Source: Arenimonas metalli CF5-1 (GTDB taxonomy: Bacteria > Pseudomonadota > Gammaproteobacteria > Xanthomonadales > Xanthomonadaceae). From it: DNA of 64,000 nt. Under the pieces are notes generated by a model that searched no databases, was not told the DNA's origin, and worked only from the letters and a program-made list of their open reading frames with translations. Shown piece after piece: positions 1-10,144 of the stretch. The stretch lies in contig NZ_AVCK01000011.1 in NCBI RefSeq assembly GCF_000747155.1, forward strand, positions 1-64,000, written 5' to 3'. Each line of letters begins with the position of its first letter. The stretch's first letter is position 1. Both the position numbers and the translations under genes were made by a program.

Positions 1-756
1 GAGCCGCAGCCTGCCGGGGCGCCCGCCGCCGCGCCCGCCGCCGCCGCGGCCACCGCCGCAACGGCCCCGGCCGGCACCGAAGCCAAGGTCCGGGCCGCGC
101 TCGAGGCGCTGGCGCCCGGCGCCGAGATCGGCACGATCGCCGCCTCGCCGATCGCGGGCTACCAGGAGGTGGTGCTCGAGGGCCGCGTCATCTACGTCTC
201 CAACGACGGCAAGTACCTGATCCAGGGCACCCTATTCGACATCGCCGCGCGCGAGAGCCTGACCGGCGCCAGCGAGGCGGTGATCCGCAAGGACCTGCTG
301 GCCACCATCGGCACTGACCGCCGCATCGTCTTCGCCGCGGCCGAGCCCAAGCACGTGGTCACGGTGTTCACCGACATCGACTGCGGCTACTGCCGCCGCC
401 TGCACGAGCAGATGGCCGACTACAACAAGCTCGGCATCACCATCGAGTACCTGTTCTACCCCCGCGGCGGCATCGGCTCGGAGTCCTTCGAGCAGGCCGT
501 GGCCGTCTGGTGCTCCCCGGACCGCAACCGGGCCCTGACGGAAGCCAAGGCCGGCAAGATCCTGCCCAAGGCCAACTGCACCAACCCGGTGACCATGGAC
601 TACGACCTGGGCCGCCGCATGGGCCTGGACGGCACCCCGGCCATCTACACCCCCGACGGCGTGCAACTGGGCGGTTACCTGGAGCCCGAGGCCATGCTGT
701 CCCGCCTGAACGACCTCGCCGCCAAGGCCGCCAAGCCGGCCAAGCCCGCGGGCTGA
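1..756 (+). CDS. dsbC: DsbC-type thiol:disulfide isomerase, 5' end outside window
   Basis: The reading frame is open from base 1 and ends at TGA 754-756, so the start and signal peptide lie outside the window. The first visible 25 or so codons are Ala/Pro-rich. Next comes the DsbC dimerisation region (around [17 protein letters not shown]) and a thioredoxin fold with active site CGYC (visible residues C128 and C131, codons 382-393). A second cysteine pair (the Cys before SPDRNR and the Cys after LPKAN) matches the structural disulfide of DsbC. The family works in the periplasm as a dimer that reshuffles wrong disulfides and is kept reduced by DsbD. The product is clear; only the N-terminus is missing. 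An Ala-rich linker before the dimerisation domain is somewhat unusual. Confidence 0.9.
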   Translation, partial: EPQPAGAPAAAPAAAAATAATAPAGTEAKVRAALEALAPGAEIGTIAASPIAGYQEVVLEGRVIYVSNDGKYLIQGTLFDIAARESLTGASEAVIRKDLLATIGTDRRIVFAAAEPKHVVTVFTDIDCGYCRRLHEQMADYNKLGITIEYLFYPRGGIGSESFEQAVAVWCSPDRNRALTEAKAGKILPKANCTNPVTMDYDLGRRMGLDGTPAIYTPDGVQLGGYLEPEAMLSRLNDLAAKAAKPAKPAG

Positions 757-794
757 GCCCGGCGGAGCGACCCGACCGGGCCGCGGGCCCGGTC

Positions 795-806
795 TTGCTC
801 TACAAT
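795..806 (+). promoter_or_regulatory. Possible -10 element of purL (TACAAT)
   Basis: TACAAT at 801-806 would place transcription start near 813, about 25 nt before the purL ATG. I see no good -35 at 17 bp upstream; TTGCTC at 795-800 is directly adjacent and too close. The same TACAAT hexamer precedes glyA and ribE in this window, which supports it being a -10 box. Confidence 0.35.
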
Positions 807-838
807 ACGGCGCTCGTTTCCCACGGAATTGTGCGGAC

Positions 839-3800
839 ATGATCGTCCTAGAGGGCCTGCCGGCCCTGTCGCCCTTCCGGCGCGACCGTCTCCAGAACCG
901 CCTGCAGCAGATCGTCGACGGCCTCCGGGTCACCGGGGCCTGGCATGCCTACTTTGTCGAGCCTGAATCCGGCGCCTCGCCGGACCTGGCGGCGCTCGGC
1001 CGCATCCTCGAGGGCTGCACGGGCAGCGAGCCGCTTGCCGACGGCGCCCAGTCCCGCTTCGTGGTGCCGCGCCTGGGCACGCTGTCGCCCTGGTCGAGCA
1101 AGGCCACCGAGATCGTGCAGGGTGCCGGCCTGGCCGTGAAGCGCGTGGAGCGCGGCCTGCGCCTGGACCTCGCCGGCCTGCCGCCCGCCGGCGACCCGCG
1201 CTGGCCGAAGCTGGCGCGTGCGCTGCACGATCCGATGACGCAGTCGCTGCTGGCCGCGCGCGAGGACGCCGCGAAGCTGTTCGTGCAACTGGCCCCGGGC
1301 GCGCTGGAGCGCATCCCCGCCGCCACCCTGGCCGAGGCCAACCTGCGCCTGGGCCTGGCGCTGTCGCCGGACGAGATCGAGTACCTGCAGGCCCGCTACG
1401 CCGAACTCGGCCGCGATCCGTCCGACGCCGAGCTGATGATGTTCGCGCAGGCGAACTCCGAGCACTGCCGCCACAAGATCTTCAACGCCGACTGGACCAT
1501 CGACGGCGAGCCGCAGCCGCTCTCGCTGTTCCGCATGATCAAGAACACGCACGCGAAGTCGCCGCAGCTCACGCTGACCGCGTACAAGGACAACGCCGCG
1601 GTGGTCGAGGGCCATCCGGCCGCGCGCTTCCGCGCCGACCCCGGCAGCGCCGAGTACGGCCACGGCGCGCCGGTGGATTCCGCCTTCTGCATCAAGGTCG
1701 AGACCCACAACCATCCCACCGCGATCTCGCCCTTCCCGGGCGCGGCCACCGGCGCCGGCGGCGAGATCCGCGACGAGGGCGCCACCGGCCGCGGCGGCAA
1801 GCCCAAGGCCGGCCTCACCGGCTTCTCGGTCTCGCACCTGCGCATCCCGTCGCTGCCGCGTCCGTGGGAAGCCGAGCGCCCGCTGAACCCGCGCATGGCC
1901 ACCGCCCTCGAGATCATGACCGAGGGCCCGATCGGCGCCGCCGCGTTCAACAACGAGTTCGGTCGCCCCGCGCTGGCCGGCTATTTCCGCAGCTTCGAGC
2001 AGCCCACCGACCAGCCGGGCCTGACCCGCGCCTACGACAAGCCGATCATGCTGGCCGGCGGCCTCGGCGCGATCGACCGCAGCCAGGTGAAGAAGCTCGA
2101 CCTGCGCCCCGGCGACGCCGTGGTGGTGCTGGGCGGCCCGGCGATGCTGATCGGCCTGGGCGGCGGCGCCGCCTCGTCGGTGGACGCCGGCCAGAGCTCG
2201 GAAGACCTCGACTTCGCCTCGGTGCAGCGCGAGAACCCCGAGATGCAGCGCCGCTGCCAGGAAGTGATCGACCGCTGCTTCGCGCAGGGCGAGCGCAACC
2301 CCATCCTGACCGCGCACGACGTCGGCGCGGGCGGCCTGTCCAACGCCATCCCCGAGCTGCTGCACGACTCCAACGTCGGCGGCGTGATCGAGATGGCCAG
2401 GATCCCCAGCGACGACCCCTCCCTGTCGCCGATGCAGCTGTGGTCGAACGAGGCGCAGGAACGCTACGTGCTCGGCGTCGCCGCCGACCGCATCGCCGAC
2501 TTCGAGGCGATCTGCCGGCGCGAGCGCGCCGTGTTCGCCGTGGTCGGCTTCGCCACCGCCGAGGAGCGGCTGGTGCTGAAGGCGCCCGACGGCAGCCTGC
2601 CGATCGACCTGCCGATGGACGTGCTGTTCGGCAATTCGCCGCGCATGCACCGCGACACCCAGCGGGTGCCCGCGCCGCGCTGGCCGCGCCTGGACGTCGG
2701 CAAGCTCGAGCTGCGCGAAGCCGGCCTGCGCGTGATGTCGCACCCCACGGTCGCGTCCAAGAACTTCCTGGTCACCATCGGCGACCGCAGCGTCGGCGGC
2801 CTGTGCGCGCGCGACCAGATGGTCGGCCCCTGGCAGCTGCCACTGGCCGACGTCGCGGTCACGCTGACCGGCTTCAATACCGCCGCCGGCGAAGCGATGG
2901 CGATCGGCGAGCGCACGCCGCTGGCCCTGATCGACGCCGCCGCCTCGGCGCGCATGGCCGTCGGCGAAGCCATCACCAACCTGGCCGCTGCCGGCGTCGC
3001 CTCGCTGTCGGAAGTGAAGCTGTCGGCCAACTGGATGGCGGCCGCCTCGTTCCCGGGCGAGGACGCGCTGCTGTTCGACGCGGTGAAGGCCGTGGGCATG
3101 GAGCTGTGCCCGGAACTCGACATCGCCATCCCGGTCGGCAAGGACTCGCTGTCCATGCAGGCCCAGTGGCAGGCGCCGGAAGGCCCGCAGAAGTCGGTGT
3201 CGCCGGTGTCGCTGGTGGTCACCGCGTTCGCGCGCGTCGCCGACGCCGGCCAGACGTTGGTGCCGGTGCTCGACCGCAGCATTGATTCGGAGCTCTGGCT
3301 GATCGGCCTGGGCGCCGGCGCCCGGCGCATGGGCGGTTCGATCCTTGGCCAGGTGCACGCGGCCTTCGGCGGCGCCAGCCCCGACCTCGACGAGCCCGAG
3401 CGCCTGCGCGATTTCTTCGCGCTGGTGCAGGCGGCGCGTGCCGACGGCCTGCTGCTGGCCTACCACGACCGCTCCGACGGCGGCGCCTTCGCCGCCCTGT
3501 GCGAGATGGCCTTCGCCGGCCACTGCGGCCTCGAGATCAACCTCGAGGGCTGGGGCGAGGATCCCTTCACCACGCTGTTCAACGAAGAGCTGGGTGCGGT
3601 GGTGCAGGTTGCCGCGGAGGACCGCGTGGCCTTCGCCGACCTCGTCAACCGCCACCAGCTCACGCACTGCGCGCAGCGCATCGGCCGCCCGACCACGGCG
3701 CCGGTGGTGCGCGTCAGCGACGGCGCGCAGGTGCTGGCCGAGTGGGGCTGGCAGGAACTGTTCGGCGCCTGGTGGTCGGTGACGCACGCCATCCAGGCGA

Positions 3801-4693
3801 TGCGCGACGACCCCGCCGGCGCCGATGCCGAGCGCGAGGCGCGGCTCGACTTCGCCGATCCCGGCCTGTCGCCGAAGCTGTCCTTCGATCCGTCCGAGGA
3901 TGTCGCCGCGCCGTGGATCCACGCCGGCGTGCGCCCGCGCATCGCGATCCTGCGCGAGCAGGGCGTCAACGGCCAGGTGGAAATGGCGGCGGCCTTCGAC
4001 CGCGCCGGCTTCACCGCGGTGGACGTGCACATGTCCGACCTCATCGCTGGCCGCGTGCGGCTGGACGGCTTCAAGGGCCTGGCGGCCTGCGGTGGCTTCA
4101 GCTACGGCGACGTGCTGGGCGCGGGCCGCGGCTGGGCCACGTCCATCCTCGAGCGGCCGGACCTGCGCGAGCAGTTCGCGCGCTTCTTCGAGCGCAGCGA
4201 CAGCTTCAGCCTCGGCGTCTGCAACGGCTGCCAGATGCTGGCGCAGCTCAAGGGCCTGGTGCCCGGCGCCGAGCACTGGCCGCGCTTCCTGCGCAACCGC
4301 AGCGAGCAGTACGAAGCCCGCCTGGCCCAGGTCGAGGTGCAGGACTCGCCCTCGATCCTGTTCGCCGGCATGGCCGGCTCGCGGATCCCGGTGGTGGTGG
4401 CGCACGGCGAAGGCCAGGCGCGCTTCGACGCGCCGGAGCACGCCGGCCTGGCCCAGGTCGCGCTGCGCTTCGTCGATGGCCATGGCCAGCCGACCGAAGC
4501 CTACCCGGCCAACCCGAACGGCTCGCCCGCCGGCATCACCGGCCTGACCAGCCGCGACGGCCGCGCCACCCTGATGATGCCGCACCCCGAGCGCGTGTTC
4601 CGCAGCCTGCAGATGAGCTGGCATCCGGCCGGCTGGGGCGAGGATTCGCCGTGGATGCGGATCTTCCGCAACGCCCGGGCCTGGGTGGCCTGA
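839..4693 (+). CDS. purL: Phosphoribosylformylglycinamidine synthase
   Basis: 1284 residues, the length of the large single-chain PurL of gammaproteobacteria. It converts FGAR, glutamine and ATP to FGAM in purine synthesis. The N-terminal PurS-like part is followed by two AIR-synthase-like halves (motifs such as [11 protein letters not shown] and [17 protein letters not shown]) and a C-terminal class I glutamine amidotransferase domain. Its nucleophile is Cys1128 in [10 protein letters not shown], with the His-Glu pair in [10 protein letters not shown] near the end. It starts at ATG 839, 82 nt after dsbC, and is probably monocistronic: a strong hairpin follows and the next gene is convergent. 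Confidence 0.98.
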   Translation: MIVLEGLPALSPFRRDRLQNRLQQIVDGLRVTGAWHAYFVEPESGASPDLAALGRILEGCTGSEPLADGAQSRFVVPRLGTLSPWSSKATEIVQGAGLAVKRVERGLRLDLAGLPPAGDPRWPKLARALHDPMTQSLLAAREDAAKLFVQLAPGALERIPAATLAEANLRLGLALSPDEIEYLQARYAELGRDPSDAELMMFAQANSEHCRHKIFNADWTIDGEPQPLSLFRMIKNTHAKSPQLTLTAYKDNAAVVEGHPAARFRADPGSAEYGHGAPVDSAFCIKVETHNHPTAISPFPGAATGAGGEIRDEGATGRGGKPKAGLTGFSVSHLRIPSLPRPWEAERPLNPRMATALEIMTEGPIGAAAFNNEFGRPALAGYFRSFEQPTDQPGLTRAYDKPIMLAGGLGAIDRSQVKKLDLRPGDAVVVLGGPAMLIGLGGGAASSVDAGQSSEDLDFASVQRENPEMQRRCQEVIDRCFAQGERNPILTAHDVGAGGLSNAIPELLHDSNVGGVIEMARIPSDDPSLSPMQLWSNEAQERYVLGVAADRIADFEAICRRERAVFAVVGFATAEERLVLKAPDGSLPIDLPMDVLFGNSPRMHRDTQRVPAPRWPRLDVGKLELREAGLRVMSHPTVASKNFLVTIGDRSVGGLCARDQMVGPWQLPLADVAVTLTGFNTAAGEAMAIGERTPLALIDAAASARMAVGEAITNLAAAGVASLSEVKLSANWMAAASFPGEDALLFDAVKAVGMELCPELDIAIPVGKDSLSMQAQWQAPEGPQKSVSPVSLVVTAFARVADAGQTLVPVLDRSIDSELWLIGLGAGARRMGGSILGQVHAAFGGASPDLDEPERLRDFFALVQAARADGLLLAYHDRSDGGAFAALCEMAFAGHCGLEINLEGWGEDPFTTLFNEELGAVVQVAAEDRVAFADLVNRHQLTHCAQRIGRPTTAPVVRVSDGAQVLAEWGWQELFGAWWSVTHAIQAMRDDPAGADAEREARLDFADPGLSPKLSFDPSEDVAAPWIHAGVRPRIAILREQGVNGQVEMAAAFDRAGFTAVDVHMSDLIAGRVRLDGFKGLAACGGFSYGDVLGAGRGWATSILERPDLREQFARFFERSDSFSLGVCNGCQMLAQLKGLVPGAEHWPRFLRNRSEQYEARLAQVEVQDSPSILFAGMAGSRIPVVVAHGEGQARFDAPEHAGLAQVALRFVDGHGQPTEAYPANPNGSPAGITGLTSRDGRATLMMPHPERVFRSLQMSWHPAGWGEDSPWMRIFRNARAWVA

Positions 4694-4695
4694 GC

Positions 4696-4730
4696 CGGCA
4701 CGGGGTGCGCCTTGCGCGCACCCCGTGCCG
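4696..4730. terminator. Bidirectional hairpin between convergent purL and adh
   Basis: A perfect 15-bp inverted repeat (4696-4710 with 4716-4730) with a 5-nt loop starts 3 nt after the purL stop and ends 3 nt before the alcohol dehydrogenase stop. There is no T-run, but the position between convergent genes suggests a shared terminator. Confidence 0.65.
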
Positions 4731-4733
4731 CGG

Positions 4734-5750
4734 TCAGCTGAAGTCCGCGTCCAGCACGATCCGGTAGCGCGCCTTGCCGGCGCGCAGGTGGTCGAGCGCT
4801 TCGTTCACGCGGCTCATCGGGAAGTGCTCGGTCTTGGGCAGCACGCCGTGCCGGTCGGCGAAGCGAAGCATCGTGTCGATCGCCGCGCGCGAGCCGGTGG
4901 GCGAGCCCGACACCGATTTCTGTCCCATGATCAGCGAGAACGCCGGCACCGGGATCGGCTCCAGCACGGCACCGACCACATGCAGCCGCCCCTCGGGGGC
5001 CAGCGCCGCCAGCAGGCCGTTCCAGTCCAGCGACGCGTTCACGGTGTCGATGATCAGATCGAACTGGCCGGCCAGCTTCGCCAGCGCGTCGGCATCGCCG
5101 GTGGACACCACCCGGTGCGCGCCGAACGCGCGCGCTTCCTCGGCCTTGGAGGCGCTGGTGGTGAAGGCCGTGACCTCGCAGCCCCAGGCCTTGCAGAACT
5201 TCAGCGCCAGGTGGCCCAGCCCGCCGATGCCGACCACGCCGACCCGCGCCGTCGGCGCGATCTTCAGTTCGTGCAGCGGCGCGAAGACCGTGATGCCGCC
5301 GCACAGCAGCGGGCCGGCCTCGCGCGGGTCCAGCCCGGCCGGCAGCGGCATCACCCAGACCCAATGGGCGCGCACGCGGTCGGCGAAGGCGCCGTGCCGC
5401 CCGGCCAGGGTCGGCTGCACCGACACGCACAGGTTGTGGCGCCCGGCCAGGCACTGCGGGCAGTGCAGGCAGCTGCGGGCGTTCCAGCCAAGGCCGACGC
5501 GCTGGCCGATCGCCACGCCCTTCGCCTGCGGGCCCATCGCCACCACGCGGCCCACGGCCTCGTGGCCGGGCACGAACGGGTACTGGGTGAAGCCCCAGGC
5601 GTTGTCGAGCAGGGACAGGTCGGAGTGGCAGATGCCGCAGTGCTCCACGGCGATCTCGACGTCCTCGGGCCCGAGCGGGCCGGGGTCGTACTCGAAGGGC
5701 TGCAGCGGGGCGCCGGCGGTGGGCGCGGCCCAGGCACGGATCAGGGTCAT
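4734..5750 (-). CDS. Zinc-dependent NADP-type alcohol/aldehyde dehydrogenase (YahK/Ahr-like)
   Basis: 338 residues, a medium-chain dehydrogenase. Catalytic zinc ligands are seen in HCGICHSDL and GHEAVG, and the structural zinc site in CLHCPQCLAGRHNLC. The nucleotide-binding turn is GVVGIGGLGHLA, and a Ser after the second beta strand (TTSASKAEEA) favours NADPH over NADH. Enzymes of this subgroup (E. coli YahK/Ahr, plant cinnamyl alcohol dehydrogenase) reduce aldehydes to alcohols with broad substrate range. It is read toward purL from ATG at 5748-5750. A longer frame runs through the start, but the conserved family N-terminus begins at MTLIRAWAA. The substrate cannot be told from sequence. 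Confidence 0.88.
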   Translation of the reverse strand: MTLIRAWAAPTAGAPLQPFEYDPGPLGPEDVEIAVEHCGICHSDLSLLDNAWGFTQYPFVPGHEAVGRVVAMGPQAKGVAIGQRVGLGWNARSCLHCPQCLAGRHNLCVSVQPTLAGRHGAFADRVRAHWVWVMPLPAGLDPREAGPLLCGGITVFAPLHELKIAPTARVGVVGIGGLGHLALKFCKAWGCEVTAFTTSASKAEEARAFGAHRVVSTGDADALAKLAGQFDLIIDTVNASLDWNGLLAALAPEGRLHVVGAVLEPIPVPAFSLIMGQKSVSGSPTGSRAAIDTMLRFADRHGVLPKTEHFPMSRVNEALDHLRAGKARYRIVLDADFS

Positions 5751-5825
5751 GGCGGATCCTCGGGGTGGACAGGGTCGTCCACGATACGCCGGCCGGCGTG
5801 AGGGGCGCGCCGGGGCGCCCCGACC

Positions 5826-5834
5826 TGCTAAATT
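5826..5834 (+). promoter_or_regulatory. Possible extended -10 of the T2SS operon
   Basis: TGC-TAAATT at 5826-5834 fits an extended -10 (TGn plus hexamer), 28 nt before the gspE start. No convincing -35 is present, which extended -10 promoters can do without. Confidence 0.3.
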
Positions 5835-5861
5835 CCGGGGGCAATCCTGCCTGGAGGCGTC

Positions 5862-7574
5862 GTGGCATCGGTCATCAACGAAACGACGGACACCGCCGAC
5901 AGCCGCATCGCCGCGGCCCTGTCCGCGCGCGGCCGGCTGAAGGAAGCCGACCTCGCCCGCGCCCAGCGCCTGCAGGCCGAGGCCGGCGGTTCGCTGGCCG
6001 CGCTGCTGGTGCGGCTGGGCATGGTGTCCGAGCGCGACATGGCCGAGGCCGCCGCCGAAGTGATGGGCCTGCCGCTGCTGGCCGCCAAGGATTGCCCCGA
6101 TGCGCCGCCGCCGGGCGTGACGCTGTCGCTGCGCTTCCTCAAGCAGCTGTCGGTGTGCCCGGTGGGCGAGGGCGAGGACTACGTCGAGCTGCTGGTCGCC
6201 GACCCGCAGGACCCCTACGCCGCCGAAGCCGTGGCGCTCGCCACCGGCCGCGCGGTGCGCGTGAAGGTCGGCCTGCGCGCCGAGATCGCCGACCTGGTCG
6301 AGCGCTACTACGGCACCGGCCGCTCGGCCATGGGCACGATCGTCGAGAACCTCGGCGATGAGTCCGGCGGTGACGAGGCCGACGTCGAGCAGCTGCGCGA
6401 CCTCGCTTCCGAAGCGCCCGTGATCCGGCTCGTCAACCTGGTGATCCAGCGCGCGGTCGAGCTGCGCGCGTCCGACATCCACATCGAGCCCTTCGAGAAC
6501 CGCCTGAAGGTGCGCTACCGCGTCGACGGCGTGCTCGAGGAATCCGAATCGCCGCCGGCCAACCTCACCGCCGCGGTGATCTCGCGCATCAAGATCATGG
6601 CCAAGCTCAACATCGCCGAGCGCCGGCTGCCGCAGGACGGCCGCATCATGGTGCGCGTGCAGGGCAAGGAGCTGGACCTGCGCGTGAGCACCGTGCCCAC
6701 CGCGCATGGCGAAAGCGTGGTGATGCGACTGCTCGACCGCGAGTCGGTCGTGCTCGATTTCAAGGCGCTGGGCTTCACCGACGAATTCCTCGGCCAGTTC
6801 ATGAAGGTGCTCGAGCAGCCGCACGGCATCCTGCTGGTCACCGGCCCCACCGGCTCGGGCAAGACCACCACGCTCTATGCCGCGCTGAGCCAGCTCAACA
6901 CGCCCGACGTGAAGATCATCACCGTCGAGGACCCGGTCGAATACCAGATCGAGGGCATCAACCAGATCCAGGCCAAGCCGCAGATCGGCCTCGACTTCGC
7001 CCACGCGCTGCGCAGCATCGTCCGCCAGGACCCCGACATCATCATGATCGGCGAAATGCGCGACCTGGAAACCTCGCGCATCGCCATCCAGTCCGCGCTC
7101 ACCGGCCACCTGGTGCTGAGCACGCTGCACACCAACAACGCCGCCGGCGGCATCACCCGCATGATGGACATGGGCGTCGAGGACTACCTGCTCACGTCCA
7201 CCGTGAACGGCATCCTCGCGCAGCGCCTGGTGCGCCGGATCGAACCCACGCACGCCGAGAAGTACGAGGCGCTGCCGGAAGTCGTGGAGGAGTTCGGCCT
7301 GCGCCGCTTCCAGCCCGAGGGCACGATCTACCTCTACCGCCCGAAGCCGTCGGCGCTGACGCCCACCGGCTACCTCGGCCGCACCACCATCATGGAATTC
7401 CTGGTGATGGACGACACCCTGCGCCGGCTGGTGATGAAGCACGCCGGCATGGGCGAACTCGAGGACGCGGCGCGCGAGCGCGGCATGCGCACCATGTACG
7501 AGGACGGCCTGGTCAAGGCGATGCAGGGCCTGACCACCATCGAGGAAGTCCTGCGCGTCACCCAGGAAGGCTAG
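5862..7574 (+). CDS. gspE: Type II secretion ATPase GspE (XpsE)
   Basis: 570 residues; the cytoplasmic hexameric ATPase that drives pseudopilus assembly. It starts at GTG 5862, fixed by GGAGG at 5853-5857. The N-terminal GspE_N domain (about 20-150) binds GspL. The ATPase domain has Walker A GPTGSGKT (328-335), the Asp box ITVEDPVEY, and Walker B around DPDIIMIGEMRD. The tetracysteine zinc module found in most GspE proteins between Walker B and the C-terminus is absent: the only cysteines are N-terminal. From memory, Xanthomonas XpsE also departs from the usual motif, but I cannot check. First gene of the operon; gspF follows after 4 nt. Confidence 0.96.
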   Translation: MASVINETTDTADSRIAAALSARGRLKEADLARAQRLQAEAGGSLAALLVRLGMVSERDMAEAAAEVMGLPLLAAKDCPDAPPPGVTLSLRFLKQLSVCPVGEGEDYVELLVADPQDPYAAEAVALATGRAVRVKVGLRAEIADLVERYYGTGRSAMGTIVENLGDESGGDEADVEQLRDLASEAPVIRLVNLVIQRAVELRASDIHIEPFENRLKVRYRVDGVLEESESPPANLTAAVISRIKIMAKLNIAERRLPQDGRIMVRVQGKELDLRVSTVPTAHGESVVMRLLDRESVVLDFKALGFTDEFLGQFMKVLEQPHGILLVTGPTGSGKTTTLYAALSQLNTPDVKIITVEDPVEYQIEGINQIQAKPQIGLDFAHALRSIVRQDPDIIMIGEMRDLETSRIAIQSALTGHLVLSTLHTNNAAGGITRMMDMGVEDYLLTSTVNGILAQRLVRRIEPTHAEKYEALPEVVEEFGLRRFQPEGTIYLYRPKPSALTPTGYLGRTTIMEFLVMDDTLRRLVMKHAGMGELEDAARERGMRTMYEDGLVKAMQGLTTIEEVLRVTQEG

Positions 7575-7578
7575 GGCG

Positions 7579-8790
7579 ATGGCGCTGTTCCGCTACAAGG
7601 CCCTGTCGGCCGCCGGCGAGTCGCTCGACGGCCAGATGGAGGCGGCCAGCGCCGAGGAGGTCATCACCCGGCTGCAGGACCAGGGCCACCTGCCGGTGGA
7701 GGCGCGCCGCGCCGACGCGGCCGGTGGCGAAGGCCTGGGCACGCTGTTCACGCGCAAGGAATTCGGCGAGCCGCAGGTGCTGCAGTTCACCCAGCAGCTG
7801 GCGACGCTGCTCGGCGCCGGCCAGCCCCTGGACCGCGCGCTGGGCATCCTGCTCGAGCTTCCCGATTCGCCCGAGGCGCGCCGCGTGGTCGAGCGCGTGC
7901 GCGAGGCGGTGCGCGGCGGTGCGCCGCTGTCCACCGCGCTCGAGCAGCAGCACGGCATCTTCTCGCGCCTGTACGTGAACCTGGTGCGCGCCGGCGAGGC
8001 AGGCGGCAACCTGCACGAAAGCCTGCGCCGCCTGGCCGACTACCTCGAGCGCAGCGCCGCGCTGCGCGCGCGCGTGCTCAACGCGATGATCTACCCGGTC
8101 ATCCTCACGGTGCTGGTGTTCGCCTCCATCACCTTCCTGATGGCCTTCGTGGTGCCGCAGTTCCAGGCGCTGTTCGAAAGCATGAACGCCGACCTGCCCT
8201 GGTACTCGCTGGCCGTGCTCAAGACCAGCCTGTTCATCCGCGCGTGGTGGTGGGCCCTGCTGCTGGTCGTGCTCGGCGCGGCGGGCTGGGGCGCGATGAA
8301 GTTCGGCGACCCGGCCGTGCGCCGCGCCATCGACGCGCGCGTGCTGCGCCACAAGTTCCCCGGCGACCTCATCGCCAAGCTCGATACCGCGCGGCTGGCG
8401 CGCACGCTGGGCACGCTCGTGCGCAACGGCGTGCCGCTGCTGGGCGCGCTGAACCTCTCGCGCCCGGTGCTGTCGAACCGGGTGCTGGCCGAGGCCGTGG
8501 AAGCCGCGGCCGAAGACGTGAAGACCGGCAGCGGCCTGGGCTACGCGCTGGGCCGCCAGAAGGTGTTCCCGCGCCTGGCCGTGCACATGATCCAGGTCGG
8601 CGAGGAGTCGGGCGAACTCGATGCGATGCTGCTCAAGGCCGCCGACACCTTCGACCAGGAGACCGCCAACGCGCTCGACCGCCTGCTGGCCGCGCTGGTG
8701 CCGGCGCTGACGGTGCTGATGACCCTCGTGGTCGGCGCCGTCATGCTGTCGGTGCTGCTGCCGATCTACGACCTCACCAATTCCATCTGA
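7579..8790 (+). CDS. gspF: Type II secretion inner-membrane platform protein GspF
   Basis: 403 residues, normal for GspF/XpsF. Two repeated T2SSF cytoplasmic helical domains (about 70-190 and 270-390) alternate with three membrane segments (about 170-195, 215-240 and 375-398). The N-terminus MALFRYKALSAAGES is the family signature. It forms the centre of the inner-membrane platform and contacts GspE and GspL. It begins 4 nt after gspE and ends 13 nt before gspG. Confidence 0.96.
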   Translation: MALFRYKALSAAGESLDGQMEAASAEEVITRLQDQGHLPVEARRADAAGGEGLGTLFTRKEFGEPQVLQFTQQLATLLGAGQPLDRALGILLELPDSPEARRVVERVREAVRGGAPLSTALEQQHGIFSRLYVNLVRAGEAGGNLHESLRRLADYLERSAALRARVLNAMIYPVILTVLVFASITFLMAFVVPQFQALFESMNADLPWYSLAVLKTSLFIRAWWWALLLVVLGAAGWGAMKFGDPAVRRAIDARVLRHKFPGDLIAKLDTARLARTLGTLVRNGVPLLGALNLSRPVLSNRVLAEAVEAAAEDVKTGSGLGYALGRQKVFPRLAVHMIQVGEESGELDAMLLKAADTFDQETANALDRLLAALVPALTVLMTLVVGAVMLSVLLPIYDLTNSI

Positions 8791-8803
8791 CCAGGAAACG
8801 ACG

Positions 8804-9220
8804 ATGCGACGCCAACCCGCTTCCCCCCGACACGCCCGCGGCATGAGCCTGATCGAGCTGATGATCGTGATCGTCCTGATCGGCTCGGTGCTCGCGCTGA
8901 TCGCCAGCCGCGTCATGGGCGGCCAGGACCGCGCCAACGTGCGCATCGCCGAGACCCAGCTGGTGACGCTGGCCGGCAAGATCGACCAGTTCCGCATGGA
9001 CACCGGCAAGCTGCCCGAGTCGCTCGACCAGCTGGTCACCTCCACCGGCGCCACCAACTGGCTCGGCCCGTATGCGCGCGCCGAGGAGCTGAACGATCCC
9101 TGGGGCACGCCGATCGAGTTCAAGCGCCCGGGCGCCAACGGCCCGTTCGAGCTGGTGAGCCTCGGCGCCGATGCCCAGGCCGGCGGCGAGAGCGTCAACC
9201 AGGACATCCGCCGGCCCTGA
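8804..9220 (+). CDS. gspG: Major pseudopilin GspG
   Basis: 138 residues. A 13-residue basic leader ends in RG; the PilD cut site is RG|MSLIELMIVIVL with Glu at mature position 5, then a hydrophobic helix. The mature start is Met rather than the usual Phe, which is tolerated (it becomes N-methyl-Met). The C-terminal calcium-type loop region LNDPWGTPIEFKRPG is typical of GspG. It polymerises into the pseudopilus. Confidence 0.95.
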   Translation: MRRQPASPRHARGMSLIELMIVIVLIGSVLALIASRVMGGQDRANVRIAETQLVTLAGKIDQFRMDTGKLPESLDQLVTSTGATNWLGPYARAEELNDPWGTPIEFKRPGANGPFELVSLGADAQAGGESVNQDIRRP

Positions 9221-9242
9221 GCGCCGGCCCCTGGCGCCGCCG

Positions 9243-9695
9243 ATGATGCGCCCGCGCGGTTTCTCGCTGGTGGAGCTGGTGGTGGTGATGGTGCTCATCG
9301 CCGCCCTGGCCGCGCTCGGCCTGGGCGCCATCGGCAGCGGCCTGCCGGGCCAGCAGCTGCGCGGCGCCGCGAAGGAGCTGGCCGCGGAGCTTCGCTTCAC
9401 CCGCGCCCAGGCGATCGCCACCGGCCGCGAGCAGGTGTTCCGCATCGATGTCGGCGAGAAGCGCTGGCAGGGCGCCGGCGAGCGCAGCGGCGAACTGCCC
9501 GCCGACATCGCGCTCGAAGTCACCGGCGCCCGCGAGGAGCTGGAAACGCCGCAGGTCGTCGCGATCCGTTTCTTCCCCGAGGGCGCGGCCACCGGTGGCC
9601 GGCTGGTGCTGCGCAACGGCGAGGCGGCCTGGCGCGTGGACGTGGCCTGGCTCACCGGCGAGGTGCGGCTGCGCCGCGGCGAGGGCGAGCCATGA
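9243..9695 (+). CDS. gspH: Minor pseudopilin GspH
   Basis: 150 residues from ATG 9243; ATG 9246 is equally possible. A longer frame starting at 9171 inside gspG is disregarded because the prepilin leader should be short. Cleavage motif PRG|FSLVELVVVMVL with Glu5. The globular domain fits GspH (T2SS pseudopilin tip component). It lies 22 nt after gspG, and its stop overlaps the gspI start by 4 nt. Confidence 0.9.
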   Translation: MMRPRGFSLVELVVVMVLIAALAALGLGAIGSGLPGQQLRGAAKELAAELRFTRAQAIATGREQVFRIDVGEKRWQGAGERSGELPADIALEVTGAREELETPQVVAIRFFPEGAATGGRLVLRNGEAAWRVDVAWLTGEVRLRRGEGEP

Positions 9696-10144
9696 GGCGC
9701 CAGCGCGGCTTCACCCTGCTCGAGATCATCCTCGCCTTCGCGCTGATGTCGGTGGGATTGGGCATCCTGGTCGCCATCCTCAGCGGCGGGCTGGCCCAGG
9801 TGCGCACCGCCGGCGACGCCACCGAGGCGACCCTGCACGCACAGTCGCTGCTCGAGCAGGTGGGCGTGCTCGAACCGATCGAGCCCGGCCGCGAGCAGGG
9901 CGAGTTCGACCGCGGCCGCTACCGCTGGGACCTGGAGATCACCGAGGCCGAGGATCCGGCGCCGCGCACCGAATCGGCCGAGGGCTTCGCGCCGCTGGAG
10001 ACGGTGGGCCTGCAGCCCGCCGGCGCGCCGGTGCTCTACCGCGTCCAGCTCGACGTGAGCTGGGGCGAGGACGACGTGCCGCGCACCCTGCGCTTCAGCA
10101 CGCTGCGCGCGCGCTACCCGTCGCCGCCGGGGGGCTCGCCATGA
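9692..10144 (+). CDS. gspI: Minor pseudopilin GspI
   Basis: 150 residues. Short leader MRRQRG followed by FTLLEIILAFALMSVG with Glu5. GspI nucleates the GspI-J-K tip complex of the pseudopilus. ATGA overlaps connect it to gspH upstream and gspJ downstream, suggesting translational coupling. Confidence 0.9.
   Translation: MRRQRGFTLLEIILAFALMSVGLGILVAILSGGLAQVRTAGDATEATLHAQSLLEQVGVLEPIEPGREQGEFDRGRYRWDLEITEAEDPAPRTESAEGFAPLETVGLQPAGAPVLYRVQLDVSWGEDDVPRTLRFSTLRARYPSPPGGSP

Noticed and set aside
848-4624. 1258-codon open frame opposite purL on the minus strand
   Set aside because: It mirrors purL codon by codon, has an Ala/Arg/His/Gly-dominated product with no domain, and such frames are usual in high-GC genes; long shadows also lie opposite gspE, secA, murC and others.
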